DNA from: Escarpia spicata
Lineage: Eukaryota > Annelida > Polychaeta > Sabellida > Siboglinidae
Direction: 5' to 3'
DNA: 64,000 nt
Assembly (NCBI GenBank): GCA_963995525.1
Contig: OZ023209.1
Span: 11,959,341-12,023,340, forward strand
Part shown: in pieces, positions 11,351-25,070 of the stretch
Numbering within the stretch: the first letter of the stretch is position 1
Layout of the letters: each line of letters begins with the position of its first letter
Notes under the pieces: model-generated
What the model was told of the DNA's origin: nothing
What the model saw: the letters and a program-made list of their open reading frames with translations, nothing else
The model's database searches: none
Position numbers and translations under genes: made by a program

Positions 11351-11689
11351 TTCAATGTGACTTATTTGTGCCATGGCCATAATTATATTCCTGGATTTGC
11401 ACTTGCCGTGACTTGGGTAAATTGAGAGGTTCATGACCAAATCCAGTTACGCAATTATGTTCATGCGTCGTTGCAATAATAGAAGAGCGCTATATTCAAC
11501 TACATATACTAGTCGAAAAAGGATAAATGACAACATCAAGTGGCATAGATAGCAGATTATAGACTGGGCGATGCCCTGGACTCGACATAAATGCCAGGGG
11601 GCCCGGAGGGCCAACCCGGCATCTACCTGGCATCCACGGTCCTAAGGGCAGGACTCAACGGGACTCAGGACAGTATAGTAAGCGAACTT

Positions 11690-14075
11690 TTACATGAAAA
11701 CTTGCGCAACCTAAAACATAGCAAACCTGCAGAATACTGGGCACGCTTAATAAAGCAAGAAATAGCAAAGAAAAACGTGGAAATATTTCACTGGATATGT
11801 TTATGAGCCACTTAAAAAAATCGGTGAAAAACCAGAAAGTGAAACTGCAGCTAGTGAGATACCTTTCGACCAAAGAAAGATTACCCTTTCACTAAATGAA
11901 CTCATAAAAAGACCTTTCACACAAGATGGAGTACTATCACTAATTAAAAAACTTAAAAATAAAAAGGCGTGTGGTATTGATAATGTTATAAATTAAAACA
12001 GCCCCATTCAACTAGTTGACACTATTGTTTAACCATTGGTGCACAGGGATCATTAAGCCCAGATACAAAAAGAAGGGATCAATAGATGACCCAGGCAAAT
12101 ATCACGGCATTACACTATTAAGCTGCATAGGCAAGTTGCTTACAGCCTCTGTTAATGCAAAACTGGCCACATATCTACATGAAACGAGTATTATAGGTGA
12201 AGAACCGGCAGGGTTCAGAGAGGGGTATTCCACCCTTGATCATATATTTGTTTTATACCCATTGGTTGAATTGTATTTTTTTTTCGTTGTAAAAGGCTTT
12301 ACTGTGCCTTCATTGATTATACAAAAGCATTTGATCTGGTAGACAGATCCTCACTGTGGCCTAAGTTAATTTCTTGTGGTATTAATGGTAATGTGTTGAA
12401 GGTTGTATACAATATGTAAGAAAACGCTAAGTCATGTGTAAAGCAGGGCCAGGCCCTGTCAGCCTTCTTTTCATGTGATGTCGGAGTGCGTCAACGAGAA
12501 AACCTGTCTCCTTTTTTATTTGCTATTTACATTTTGTTTATGTCAAATGCAAATACTTTTCAAAAGTATTTCAAATACTTTTCAAATATATTTCTAATTC
12601 TGTTGACGTCCTCGTACCCGTGCACAATAAATAATGACAAAAAGGGCTATACTTGACCATTGTTTATCCGGAATTATAGGAGTTCATTGAGTCAATAATG
12701 CCAAGCTCTAATTGGTCACACATTGTTAAATGTTTCCCCTGAGACAGGTTAATCCTGTTTTCCATTTCCTGTGCCAACTGATGCACTAAACTATGACAAT
12801 GGCTTTCAATAAAATTAGATTAAGCCACACACTATCAATGAAATGCTTGCTAATCAGACCCTGTGGCAGGCCATCTGATACACTGACCATCCATCTCCCT
12901 GCTATAAGGTAGTGAAATATGGGGTTTTCAGAATGTAGAGCAGACTGAGAGATTCCACAGAAAATTCTTTAAAAGTCTATTAAAACTTAACAGGAACACT
13001 GCAAATTGTATGGTATGTGGAGAAGTGGGCAGACAAAGTGTGACAACAATTATAGAAATGAGAATGATAAATGTTTGGGTACACTTAATTGAAGGCAAAC
13101 AAAGCAAGCTATCTAGTATTATATTTAGAATGATGACAAACTTCCACGACACAGATAATTTTAAATCAAAATGTATTTAAAAAATCAAGAGTATCACTGA
13201 TGGATGTGGACTATCTAACATGTGGCATGATCATGAATATATAAATACAAAATGGTTGAAGCATACCCTAGAACTTACAATGAAAGACATCAACAGAAAA
13301 ACATGGCACAATGAAATTCATGTAAATAGGCTGTGTTCAAATTACAGAATATTTAAAAATGAAGTAGGGTTCAAGAAGTATCTAATCTACTTCAGCCCAA
13401 CTGACGGAATCAATTTATGTAAATTTGGTTGTGGAAATCACAAATTATATATTTCTGTTGGTCGTTATTTCCCTGAAAGTGCTCAGAGGCTGTGTAACTT
13501 ATGCAACAATGGAGACCAAGGTGATAAATATCATTATGTACTGATGTATGTCCATCACTAGTAGAAGAAATATCAAAATACATAAAGAAATACTTTAGAA
13601 CCAGACCTAATATTTTGAAAATTAACCAGTTGTTTAATGTACATAATGTGAAACATTTGACACATCTTTCTAGATTTATTAATGTCATCATGTCAAAATT
13701 TGTCTAACTAACACATTTCCTGTCAAGACTGAATTGCATAGATGAAACATTGTTGCTTATAGATAATTTACTAGTCATTTAATTACATATAAATGAGTTC
13801 AAATTGTGCAATACATGTATAAATACTATAATACATGATTTATTTTATTTTACACTATTTCACATTATTTGGTTTGTACTGCTGATTATAAAATTATTAC
13901 AGTAAGGTCACTGAACATTTTATGCATGTTTATGTTTTACATACTGTAATTATGATTTATACAATATAAGTCTAGATGTTCTTAAGAATACAATAAGTTC
14001 TATTAAAATGTACTGTAGAGAGAAATATTCTTTCATACTCTGCAAGGGGTCGTAGGGAAATAAAACTCATTGTCA
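11690..14075 (+). mobile_element. LINE of a second lineage, copy E, decayed
   Basis: A 5'-truncated plus-strand non-LTR retrotransposon. Visible parts, across several frames, are: the linker with LRNLKHSKPAEYWARLI (11700-11770) and LKNKKACGIDN; RT fingers with YKKKGSIDDPGKYHGITLLS (12060-12130) and EEPAGFREGYSTLDH; palm GVRQRENLSPFLF (12480-12530); then a C-terminal domain with GRYFPESAQRLCNLC and a GDKYHY zinc-ribbon-like C..C..H..C pattern ending with FINVIMSKFV at 13707. About 300 bases (12540-12845) replace the catalytic YxDD block. An in-frame stop near 11995 and a frameshift near 13545 also break it. It is distinct from the CR1-like family. Confidence 0.82.
12540..12845. repeat. Foreign segment within LINE copy E
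   Basis: It begins with alternating AATACTTTTCAAAAGTATTT-type inverted motifs (12555-12590), a pattern common at ends of small DNA transposons. It interrupts the RT palm. I could not find both termini. Confidence 0.4.
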
Positions 14076-14179
14076 CTGTATGGCTGTCTTCAGATAGACA
14101 TTATTTAACCTGTGCATAGCTGTAAAGACCATTTCCCTAACTTAGTTTGGTATTGGTTGATTTTAAATCATATAGCTAA

Positions 14180-17100
14180 TTCTTTCGGAATCTTATATTA
14201 TATTTAGCAATCCACTCCACAGCCTCAACAAGAAGTTCACACTGCTCATAGCCCTGTGCTTTGTTGCTGCAAACATACATAGCTACCTCCACCAAAACTC
14301 CACAAGTGACGATAACCTCCACATTTTCAACAACACTGACAAGAAAGCTGCCATCCTTTCCCAAATTCACAGTTACAAAGAAAAACAAGATGATGCCAAC
14401 TAAACCTCACAGCCTGTCCTTACTGTATATTTGTGGACTACTAGTCCAAGCAGGGGACCTTCATCCAAACCCTGGCCCCATGTCAACCTCCACTCCAGAC
14501 TTCCCATGTGGCACCTGCAGTCATGAGGTACATGAACATCACCATGTCATCCAATGTGATGAATGTGACTGCTGGTACCACACCTCGTGTGACCAAATAA
14601 ATGATACCACATATGAACAGTTAAAACACAACACTGTCCTATGGTTTTGTTCTTGCTGTGGGCTCCCAAACTATTCCAGATGTCTATTCTCAAGCAACAT
14701 AACCACATCAAACCAATACTTAGTTTTGCACTCTCTTCCAGACAGCAGTAATTACACAAATAGCTTGGATGACCAAATCCCTACATTTGCACCTAATCCA
14801 GCAAATGCATCTACCTCCGACCGAGCAAACACTAAAACAAAATCTAAACTAAAAGCCATGCTGATCAACTGCAACGGTATAAAAAGCACAGCCAAAGTAT
14901 CCCAACTTCAGGCAACACAAAATTTGACAAACCCTGACATATTCTTCCTAGTGGAAACCAAACTTGATTCAAGCATCCCCACATATTCTTTCTTCCCGCA
15001 AACTATGAAGCAATCAGAAAGGACTGCAACACTCATGGAGGTGGTGTTCTAATAGCACTGAGAAATGACATAGGTAACTGCAGACCCCCCAAAATAAACA
15101 AAATATTACATGTGAAATAGTCTGGACTAAACTACAACTAATAACAAAGCCATCTATTTGACATCCTACTACAGACCCTCAAATGATCATACAACATGCC
15201 TGGAAGCCCTAAATGAATCCCTGGCTATCCTCTACCACGGTTGCAAACTTCCTCCATTAGTTATAATCGCCGGGGACCTAAACCTACCAGACATCAACTG
15301 GGAAAACCTCTGTACAACAAACCAACACACAGCAACAAAACCCAACAAACTACTTGAAATAGTCAGTGAATATGGTTTAACAAATATGGTAAATGAAGCA
15401 ACCCGACTAGACTCTAGAAATATCCTTGACCTTATACTTACATCAAACCCCGCCCTTATCTCCATGGTAAACACAGTGACAGGCATGAGCGATCACGAAG
15501 CTGTTCTCTTTCACATTAATATGAACCCCATGAAGAAAAGCACACCACCATACAAAGTGTACAACTATAAGTCTGCAAACTGGGGAGCCCTCAAATCAAA
15601 CTGTACCCTTCTTGCTCAAAAGTACTTTGTCCAAAATCCTGATAATCTAGTCATTGGTACAAATTGGAATTTCTTTCACCAAAACTTACCTCAACTGCTA
15701 GAACAATCTATCCCTAGCCGCATGACAAAATCAAAACAACATTTACCCTGGATCACAATCATAATCAGACTACAAAGAAAACGGGACAAAACTCATGCTA
15801 ATGCTAAGAAAAAAACAGAAAAAAAAACACTGGGAACACTTCAAGAACCTAAGAAAAGAAGTCAACAAAGAAATAACCAAATCCTACAACAGCTACATCA
15901 ATAACATCATAGGCGAAAGCCTCACCACAAACCCTAAGCGATTCTGGTCCTTCATTAAACAACAAAAAACTGAAAACCTTGGCATCCCAACACTAAAAGC
16001 AAATGGCAAGATGTAAACAACTGATCACGACAAAGCAAACACACTAAATGACATTTTCAAATCAGCTTTCACCAAAGAACAACTTCCTATCCCAACTAAA
16101 GGCCTATCACCATTCCCTTCAATCCAAACACTTAATGTCGGAATAAATGGCATCATAAAACAGTTTGAAGCTCTAAAGCCAAACAAGGCATCAGGAACAG
16201 ATGAAATCCCAACAAAAGTATTAAAGGAGACTGCCAGAGAAATATCCACAATAATACAACACATATTCCAGCAAACTCCCACAAGCCTGGACCACCACTC
16301 TTGTCAGTCCAGCATACAAGAAAGGCAGCAAAAGCGATCCTGTAAATTATAGACCAATTTCCCTGACATGCATTCTGTGCAAGGAGATGGGAGCATATCG
16401 TTCTTAGCCACATGTGGAAAAACTTCAGTGCTAACAACGTTATCTTCCATCACCAGCATGGATTCCGAACTGGACTATCCTGCCAAACACCGCATGTGGA
16501 GGCCATCCATGACAGGGCTTCCTCCTTGAATGACCAGAAACAAATAGACGTCATCCTCCTCGATTTTTCCAAAGCTTTCGACAAGGTTCCCCACAAAGGA
16601 CTTCTAAAGTCAAAACACACCCATATTGTATCAGTAAATGGTTTCCACTCAGTTCCTGCAAATGTTATGTCCGGCGTACCCCTAGGCTCAGTCCTTGGCC
16701 CTGTCCTTTTCCTATTGTACATAAATTACATCACCAATTCAATCAACTCAAATATCAGACTCTTTGCTGATGATTCGATCCTATATGGAGAAATCCAAAC
16801 ACATGCAAACCATAACATCCTTCCTGGACAGTCAAGTGGCAAATGAACTTCAATATTCCAAAGTGTCAACTTCTCAGAATTACCCATAAATGCAAACCAT
16901 GCCACCTCACTTACACCATCTCAAACCAACCAGTTTCCCCAGTCGATTCACACCCATATCTTGGCATCACAACAGATTCTAAACTGTTGTGGACAAAGCA
17001 TGTTAACACCACTGCATCTCAATCCGCTAGAACACTTGGCCTCCTTAAAAGCTCTCTCCACCCTGCAACATCTAATGTTAAGGAAACAGCCTACAATATT

Positions 17101-17560
17101 AATAAGGCCAAAACTAGAATACGGAGCTGTAGCCTGGAATCCCTATACACAAAATAACATTGATACCCTCAAAAAAATTAAAAGAAGCGCAGCTAGATTT
17201 ACTTTAAATGACCACCGCCACTCAACAAGCGTAACCAGCCTCATAAACAAACCTGGTTGGCAGACTCTAGAAAGAAGACGGTTACAACACCAACTTACCT
17301 TCTTCTACAAAATAAAACACAACCTCCTGAACATTACCCTACCACAACATCATAGTCCCATGCTCCCGTACACAAAACAGTGATTCAAACAAATACACAC
17401 AAATACATGCACGCATAAATAAATATATGCATACTCATTCTATCCTAGAGTTATAAGAGCTTGGAATCTAATCCCCCCACAGAAATAGTAAGCCTACCCA
17501 CACTACACCCATTCCAACAAGCCCTAAGAGTCGGAGTCCCATCCACCTTGTTGCTCGCCT
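14180..17560 (+). mobile_element. CR1-like LINE with PHD finger, copy F
   Basis: A long plus-strand non-LTR retrotransposon. The frame at 14261-15052 has the junction motif GDLHPNPGP, then a PHD-type zinc finger (CGTCSHEVHEHH...CDECDCWYHTSCD...WFCSCC) and the start of the endonuclease (AMLINCNGIKS...IFFLVETKLD). After a frameshift near 15000 and stops near 15118, 15158-15904 gives endonuclease blocks (SYYRPSN, AGDLNLPDINW, GMSDHEAV). RT follows in 16150-17380 with LLDFSKAFDKVPH, VMSGVPLGSVLGP and RLFADDS, and a C-terminal YPRVIRAWNLIP near 17440. About thirty codons between AFDKVPH and VNGFHSVP are deleted. The element is nearly complete but inactive. Confidence 0.88.
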
Positions 17561-18490
17561 ATAATGTTGAAATTTCTACGATGGCGTTCTCCATCATCTT
17601 GGCTCCATGAAAAATGTGGCATCCCCGTAATATGGTGAACACAAAGCTCATAAAAGGAGATATTTCCTGGGCCTCACCACATGAGCACAAAAATCCTAAT
17701 GTGTACAAAGGCAACCGACCTACTGACGCGCCCCTTGCGGATTCGCAGGTCCCTACTATAGATAAAGACAGAGACTTTGTTTTTAATCTGCACAAATTAT
17801 TGCATTTGTTTTACTTTAAAATTAGTTTTCAAATTCAGTTTCACGCACCCTTTGCAATGCGCACTGTACAACTCCTAGGTTACTGGCAGCCCCAGAAGGG
17901 CTGCATGGAGAAACAACACCTAAGTCTAAGACCTAGCCCTAGGCTAAGGCTAAGAGACTTGCATGATGTACAGGCCTGTACGCACAATGTGACTCTGCGC
18001 AGATGTTTGTTGTACACGGAAGTGTCTACTAATATACGGTGAAACACATATATGTAGTTAATCCTTTTTTGTTAATTTTGCTATGATATTTACGACGCCT
18101 ATGCCAAAGCCAAGGGATTGGGTATAGCCATAGGCTACAGAAGGACAGAAGAAGGCTATAGCCACTGTGAAGCGGCCAAATTATCAAATATCGCCCAAAC
18201 CTAGTAGGTACAAAGAAAAAAAACATAACATGCATCATATTCTACTATGTTACAGTTTATTGTATTGTGAAGATGTGACTGCACTGTCATCGAATAAGTG
18301 ATGTAAAATGCAAAATAACATCAATAAACATTGTGTAAACTAGAAGAACTAAACTCAACGGTACGTAAGTACTACAACATCCAACAGACAGTTGTGGTAC
18401 TACAGTTAACAATTAATCCAAAAGGTGGCAGCACCGATACCATAGTTAACCTGGAATTTTGGTAAAAGCTGTAAAAATGAGGACCTGGTT
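17561..18490. other. No recognised gene
   Basis: Frames in this region are short and lack family features. A run of CCTAGG/CTAAGG-like steps at 17915-17955 (imperfect repeats of CTAAG) is the only local structure I see. Confidence 0.35.
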
Positions 18491-18494
18491 CTAC

Positions 18495-18605
18495 ACAATG
18501 GTGGATATTTGTGTATGAACATAGTCTTAATTTGTGCAGTAATTGCAACGAGGCTGAATGCTTCCCAGAAAAATCGAGATGATGTTCAATTGAACAGATC
18601 TACAA
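18495..18605 (+). mobile_element. SINE middle fragment
   Basis: It matches the central-to-3' part of the SINE at 48741-49045 (GTGGATATTTGTGTA, AATGCTTCCCAGA, TCGAGATGATG). Head and tail are missing. Confidence 0.55.
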
Positions 18606-18879
18606 GGGGGTCAAATGTAAAATACTTTACACAAATTGTTGATGTACTATATTGTAAGAAGATATATATATATATATACCTTTGGAAAGAAATTAAGTAT
18701 TTATTAGATTTTACACTTGAAACACACAATAGGTTTATTGTGACAAGTGTATATGTATTTAGTGTAGTATATTTTATCAGCCATACAACAAATAATGATA
18801 CAACAATTATATCGCGGATTAGGAATAAGTTTCATATTGTAGGTTGGTGGTGAATCTGCCTCACTCACGTCAGCCTAGA

Positions 18880-20640
18880 GTGAGACAGCTGAAGAAAACG
18901 ATAGGTGAAGCACTGGACGAAATCAACCGTTTAAAGATTACATTGTTGAAACATGATATTAGCCCCACGTCTACTTCGGCAACTCGAGTATAAGCTCAGT
19001 ATCATCTGCTGATTATTCACTGTTGAATATATAAATCTTGGCTGATTCCAACGCACCTACACATACCAAATATACGTTCCACAGTTCACCCCAGCCAAGA
19101 AGTAGTTTATGAGATTTCTTCACCTACAACGGCAGCATTGGAGCTGGCCAAGCAACTTGACATCTCACCTAGGCCACACAGAGTAGATGCTCTACTCCCG
19201 TTTACAACGACAATGTCGTGTATAAGTCCGAAAGCTAGGACATCACTCAAGAAAGCATTGTTTGATCCAGTCAGAAATCCCAATGTTAAACAGAAAATGC
19301 TAAGTACAAGGTTCAGAAAGATCCTCAGTAAGAAAGTGTCCCTGTCGAGGGATTACATCTTTTACCAGAAGAAAGGAAGAAACATGAGGAAGACAATAGC
19401 CAAGTCACAGAAGATATTGGTAGCTGACTTTCTGAGGAGATCAGAAAACAGCAATGAGTTACCTGGAAAGAAGGACCAAGTCAGGGGAAGAGGTACCTTC
19501 TCATTGACAGATACTATGCAAAATATCTACAAGAAGTTCTGCCTTGAATACAGCGACATTAAGATGTCGTTTACTGCATTCTGCAGTGGGAGACCATCAA
19601 ATGTCAGGCTTGTTCAATACACGCAGACACGTGTGTCTATGCCAGTGACATGCCAACATGTCCATGAAGGCGACCGCCTCCAAGGTACTGCCAAAGTCAT
19701 CATCAGAATTAACCGTGATGAGCGATGAAGACGTAAGGGAGAAACTGAATAATTTAGATGACACAAGGCCAATCCAATATCAGCAATGGATGAAGAAAGA
19801 AGTGAAATACAAGGGCACTCGCATCAAGAAAGTCAAGATACAGGAAGTGGCAGAGGATGTTGATACATTCCGTCAAACACTCATGAGAGAACTCCCAGAA
19901 TTCAGATCTCATTGTGGCAGAATCTGCACACCTCAGAGGTAAGCTTAAACCTGTGATAGAAGCCACATGCCAGATGGACTATGACAAAGCCACATGCCAG
20001 ATGGACTATGCAGAGAATTGGCAGGTCAAATACATGGAGGAGATAGGGTCTGTCAGGTGTGACGGCCTACTCGGTGCCTTCAACTTTTGCCTTCCTTAAA
20101 GCAAGGATGTCAGAGTTCCAACAAACCATGCTGTTACTTGACACCATCCATTTTGTGACCGACTCTCAACTTCCCAAAACCGAAATCGCTCTATCTGCAC
20201 GTTGGTTGGCCATTTCAACTCGTTATTTGGTGTACGAGCCAGCTGGACCTGGCTGGAGGCCGGCCATGGTAAGGGCCCGTGCAATGGTGTAGGAGGGTCA
20301 ATAAAGAAGAAAGCCAACAACCTGGTTAAGAGTGGCCACATCATGAAGAACTGTGCAGAGCTATGCGTAGCCTTATGCAAGGTTGAGACATGATTTAAGA
20401 TCTTGGAAGTTCTGGAAGAAGAAGTAGCCAGATGCCAAAGTCAAGTGGATTCTTGGAGCCTGAATGCAGTCAACTGGCTTAATGGATGATGAGAGGCACC
20501 TCACTGTTGTTATGAAGTGGGCAGAGTATTTCACCCACATTGTGAGGGGTGGTGTAATATCCCTGTCGCCATCATCCGGGATATGTCAAAGTTGGACCCA
20601 CATGAAATAAACTTCAGCAATGGCCGTTGTTACAATTTGA
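18880..20640 (+). pseudogene. Transposase-like gene with GHGKGPC motif, frameshifted
   Basis: This plus-strand remnant reads, in successive frames, a coiled segment (EALDEINRLK, near 18910), a basic region (19138-19640) with KKDQVRGRGTF and CLEYSDIKMSF, a cysteine-histidine motif CLCQ*HANM near 19632-19660, then QMDYAENWQVKYMEE (about 20000), HFVTDSQ (20150) and WLEAGHGKGPCNGVGG (20240-20300). I recall the same succession in many unnamed proteins of cnidarians, molluscs and fish that occur as multicopy genes. The spaced D, D and E residues suggest a DDE-type nuclease fold (inference). At least three frame changes and one TGA are present. A 24-base tandem duplication near 19965-20010 repeats ATCQMDY. 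Confidence 0.65.
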
Positions 20641-21519
20641 GAAAATAGATAGATAATCAGATGATGCGAATATCGAAGAGGCACATAACGTGCAGGCGAT
20701 GGTAGACGCATTGCTGAACAAAACACACATTTATTTCACTTAAAACCATTACTTTCTTTTTGAGAAATATTAAAGAAAAATTCCATTTTCTGATACCGAG
20801 CATATACTTTTCCTAAACATCACCAGAAAGACAAGACACGATAGTATCCGCACAAACATTGTTCCATTGAAAAGGTAATTGTTTGTTTTATATTTGAACT
20901 TACGGTGATATTATGCAAACAGTTGCCCTTAGAATGACAAGTAGTTATGTGTTCTCTTCTAAACGACAGACAGAAAAGGTACCCCAATTTTTAAATCGCA
21001 TGAAAACAAAAGAAATGTTATTCAAAGTGATCCCAAAGAGTCGGTTTTAGTAATTAAGCTACCCAAATTTATTTCACTATTAGACTGACATGTTGTTTAT
21101 TACTGAGTAAAAGGAAAACATTATATATTGTATTTTAAATTTACCTCCAAAAAACTAATTCTGTTGTCGTTTTGTGATAATTGACCATATATACGTTGAC
21201 ACACTTGCACACATAGGTTATGATAGGTATAAATATCAGCATTTCTTTCATTTTGTTTATTAATTAATGAATTTGATATCCACCCAAATCATTTGAATTA
21301 GCAGCGCCAGATCATCTCAAAAGTAACATGTGTTTCACTAACTGGAAGATGTGTATAAGTCCAGCAATAACATTTACCCCTGCAGGGCAAAACAAGCTTG
21401 TGTGTATTTAAAACATTTTTTTTAATTTGTATGTTTTGTTTACACTATGAAGAGTAGATCAGGGGCAATTTCATTAGTTTTTTCAAAACGTTTTGATATA
21501 ATATAATAGTATATTATAT
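20641..21519. other. AT-rich, no recognised gene
   Basis: I find only short frames and A/T-rich sequence here. Confidence 0.4.
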
Positions 21520-21705
21520 TATAACAGGTTCAAAATCCCCTTTGGACTTTTTAGCCAAGATGCAGGCACCAGATTATACTAGTGTAGGAGGCAGTCTGGC
21601 TTGAGCAACCTTACCTCTATAGAGGAAGACTGGCAGTTCTTGTTCTTAGCAGTTAGCACTGTCAGCCAGTGCCAAGTGGCATGGTCTCCATACTACATCA
21701 AAAAC
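21520..21705 (+). repeat. Dispersed repeat R1, copy 1
   Basis: About 175 bases are the near reverse complement of 33040-33220 (shared landmarks: TGCAGGCACCAGATTATACT, GTGTAGGAGGCAGTCTG, GAGGAAGACTGGCAGTTCT, GCATGGTCTCCAT). It codes for nothing evident. Lying just before LINE copy C may be chance. Confidence 0.8.
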
Positions 21706-21799
21706 ATTTCCTGTCTAGCTGGTAGGTTAACTGCTAACTGGTTCTTTATGGACATCCTGGTGGCTTAGTTAAACAAACAGGTTTATGGCCTGAACTATG

Positions 21800-24318
21800 T
21801 CCAAAAATAAGCATAGAAGAGAATGAAAAAATACAAAGCGCTATAAGGGAAGTAAGCAAACGGGACTGTATTATTATGGGGGATTTTAACCACGGGCATA
21901 TACAATGGAAATCTCAACAGAGTATGGGGAGTGAGGACTACAAGTTTTTAGTCTTAGTTCAAGATACTTTCCTTTCTCAACATGTGCTAGAACCAACCAG
22001 GGGTGAGAATGTGTTAGACATAGTTTTGTCCTCACAGAATGAATTAGTTGACAATGTCACGATATGTGAGCCACTGGGGAGTAGTGATCACAACCAGATA
22101 CATTTTACCATCAAAGTAAAATCAGAAAGGAATAGTAAAAAGCAGTATAGGAGAAATTTCCACAAAGGAAGGTATAAGGACATGAGAAAATATTTAGAAA
22201 AGATAGACTGGAATAACACACTGAAAAATAAGACAGCTACAGAATGCTGGAATATATTAAAGAGTGAAATTAAGTGCATAGTTGATAAATTTGTACACTT
22301 CAAAAAACAAGGGAAACAGTCCAAAAAGAAACACTTATCGAAAGAAGCCATTAGAAAAATTAAGTATAAACAAATGATGTGGAAGTCATATAGATGTGCT
22401 GGAAATTATGAAGACTACAACAGTTATAAAGAAGCACTTAACCAAGCTACAGCTGAAATTAGAAATTCAAAGAGAAGCTATGAACAACAATTAGCTAGTA
22501 ATATAAAACATGACAGCAAGAGTTTTTATGCGTATGTTCGAAGCAAACAGAAAGTACAAGATAAGGTCGGACCTCTAGAAGATAGTGCTGGAAATATAAT
22601 ATCAGAGGGATTCTTAATGGCAGAAGACCTGAATGAGTACTTTAGTTCAGTGTTTACCAGGGAAGATATTAGTTCACTGCCAGTACCAGAGGCTAAGTTC
22701 AAGGGGGCAGATTCAGACTATTTAGGACAATTAATTGTAACCCCGGAAATGGTAGCTAAGAAAATAAGGGATATGAAGGATAATAAATCAACTGGAGTGG
22801 ATGGTATTCCACCCAAACTACAATTGGAAATTGTAGAACAAATTAGTGTACCGCTTGCAACAGTTTTCAATTTGTCATTAGAAGAGGGAGTGGTTCCTTT
22901 AGAATGGAAAGAGGCAAACATTATACCATTATTTAAAAAAGGTTCGAGAAACAAGTCAGAGAACTATAGACCAGTGAGTTTAACAACAGTGATTTGCAAA
23001 TTATTAGAAAGACTAATTAAAGATCACACGGTGGATTTTCTTGTTAAACATAACTTGATAAACCCATCTCAACATGGGTTTTTAAAGCGAGGTCATGCTT
23101 AACAAATATGTTATAATGTGTTTTTTGGAAGACATCACCAATCGATATCATCTACTTAAATTTTCAAAAAGCTTTCAACAAAGTAGCACATCAAAGATTA
23201 CTACTTAAACTAAAGGCCCATGGCATAGGAAATGGTATAATAAACTGGATAGAACAATGGCTGATTGACAGAAGACAACGTGTAGTAGTTGATAGGGAGG
23301 CTTCAAACTGGAAATCAGTATTGAGTGGGGTACCACAGGGATCAGTACTAGGACCTATATTATTCTTAATATATATCAACGATTTGGATGATGAAATAAC
23401 AAGCTAGGTGTTGAAATTTGCGCATGATACAAAAGTGTTTAGAAGGATTAAAAGTGATGGAGATAGACAACATTTACAAGATGATCTTGACAAGTTGATC
23501 AAATGGTCTGAAAAGTGGCAAATGCTGTTCAATTTTGGGAAATGTAAATGCCTCCACGCAGGACTTGGGAACGAAGATGTAGAATATACAATGGGGGGTA
23601 CTGTACTAAGTACTACTGTAAAAGAAAAGGACTTAGGGTTAACCATTAGTGCTGATATGAAGGTTTCAGAGCAGTGCGGAATTGCAGCTTCAAAGGGAAA
23701 TCAAATCCTTGGATTAATTAGGCGAAACATAACGTATAAGGAAAAAGAGCTAACAATACCGCTGTACAAAACAATAGTGAGGCCTCATTTAGAATATTGT
23801 ATACAAGCATGGAGGCCATATCGCAGGAAGGACACAGATATGCTAGAAAGAGTACAAAGGAGAGCAATTAAAATGATACCAAAACTGAGGGATCTTAGTT
23901 ACGAAATACGCCTAAAAAAAGCAGCTTAACAACACTAGAGACTATTAGATTGAGAGATCAGATAGAAGTGTTTAAAATAATGAATGGTTATGAAAATATT
24001 GATAGAAATTTATTTTTTTCAGTTAAGAAAGATAGAAGGACTAGAGGACATGAAGTTAAGTTAGCAAAGGAGCACTGTAGATTAGATATAAGAAAGTTCT
24101 CATTTTCACAAAGGACTGTAAATGAATGGAACAGATTATCTGCTGATTGTGTGGGTGCTAGTAGCATGAATATGTTTAAAAATAAAATCGACACATACCT
24201 CAGAAGGGCGGGATACACCTAGATAAAAGGGTCGGACTCTCGATAAGCCAAAGGGCTTCCTTGTCCAACTGCCACCTAGAGTTAATTCTCTGGGTGGCAA
24301 TCTTGTTAAATCTTGTTT
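21800..24318 (+). mobile_element. CR1-like LINE, copy C
   Basis: The longest copy of this family in the window. A 408-residue frame (21876-23102) starts inside the endonuclease (IIMGDFNHGHIQW, GSSDHNQIHF) and runs through the linker into the RT fingers. After it, a small deletion near 23140 breaks the palm, and AFDKVPHQ is changed to AFNKVAHQ. The RT-thumb continues at 23408-23929 with FAHDT in place of the catalytic FADDT, so the active site has lost an aspartate. The tail frame 23950-24222 ends LRRAGYT. The 3' UTR stem-loop (24270-24300) is followed by a single 10-base tail unit. Confidence 0.9.
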
Positions 24319-25070
24319 AACTGATAGCCTACAATTATCGTTTGCTTAACAGGGTAGGGTGTTTCTGACTGAGAAAAGATGCTGCCTGTTGTCATGTTTG
24401 TATCTGTACCTGTATGTTACGTTGACCGATCAATCTTGATCATTAAACAACGGTTGGTTTATTGTTGGAGGAAACAAAAGAAAACAAAGAAAAATCTGAC
24501 TACAATGAGTACGAGTCCATGACCCATAAGTTTTATGGGTACAAGTACTTCAAAAAGTACTCGAGTACATGAGTACTGGGTACTTCCGCCCCAGGTCTGC
24601 AAGTGACATTCTAAGATTGACTTTGTTATGTTTTATACACAAAATTAGTTAAATGTATTTTTTCCTTGTATTAGGAAATATACGCTAAACAACTTTCAAA
24701 CAACTGTATCTTTGCTAATATTTCACTTAGAAATGAAACAAGTACCATGTTATTTCTTATAGCTACTGCTTTCAGGGGAAAATAGTAAAATAAAATTATG
24801 TAAAAAGAAAAAATAGTCTGATCTCCCTACGAATAGGGGGCAAACAAGCATTGGTGTGGTATAAGATAACACATCTCTGAGGCATGTGGACTCTAGACTC
24901 AGACCTGCCTACCACAAAGACTTCCTGCCAGTAATCCATCTTCCCATTTACACTGATTTTCAGGAATATAGGCCTGCTGTCAGTAATAGTTCAGAACCGT
25001 GTCAGATATTGTCAGGAAAAGAACACCACTGTCAGTAATACTTTAATACTGTGACTATGATGATAGTTGT
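24319..25070. other. Intergenic, with TACTC-rich repeat piece
   Basis: No gene is recognised. 24500-24600 is an inverted match to 33395-33525 (GAGTACGAGTCC, GTACTTTTT, GAGTACTGGGTAC) ending in CCAGGTCTG in both, so this is the end of a small dispersed element. Confidence 0.5.

Noticed and set aside
17614..18042. 142-residue plus-strand frame
   Set aside because: No domain, no conserved motif, and codon content like its surroundings.
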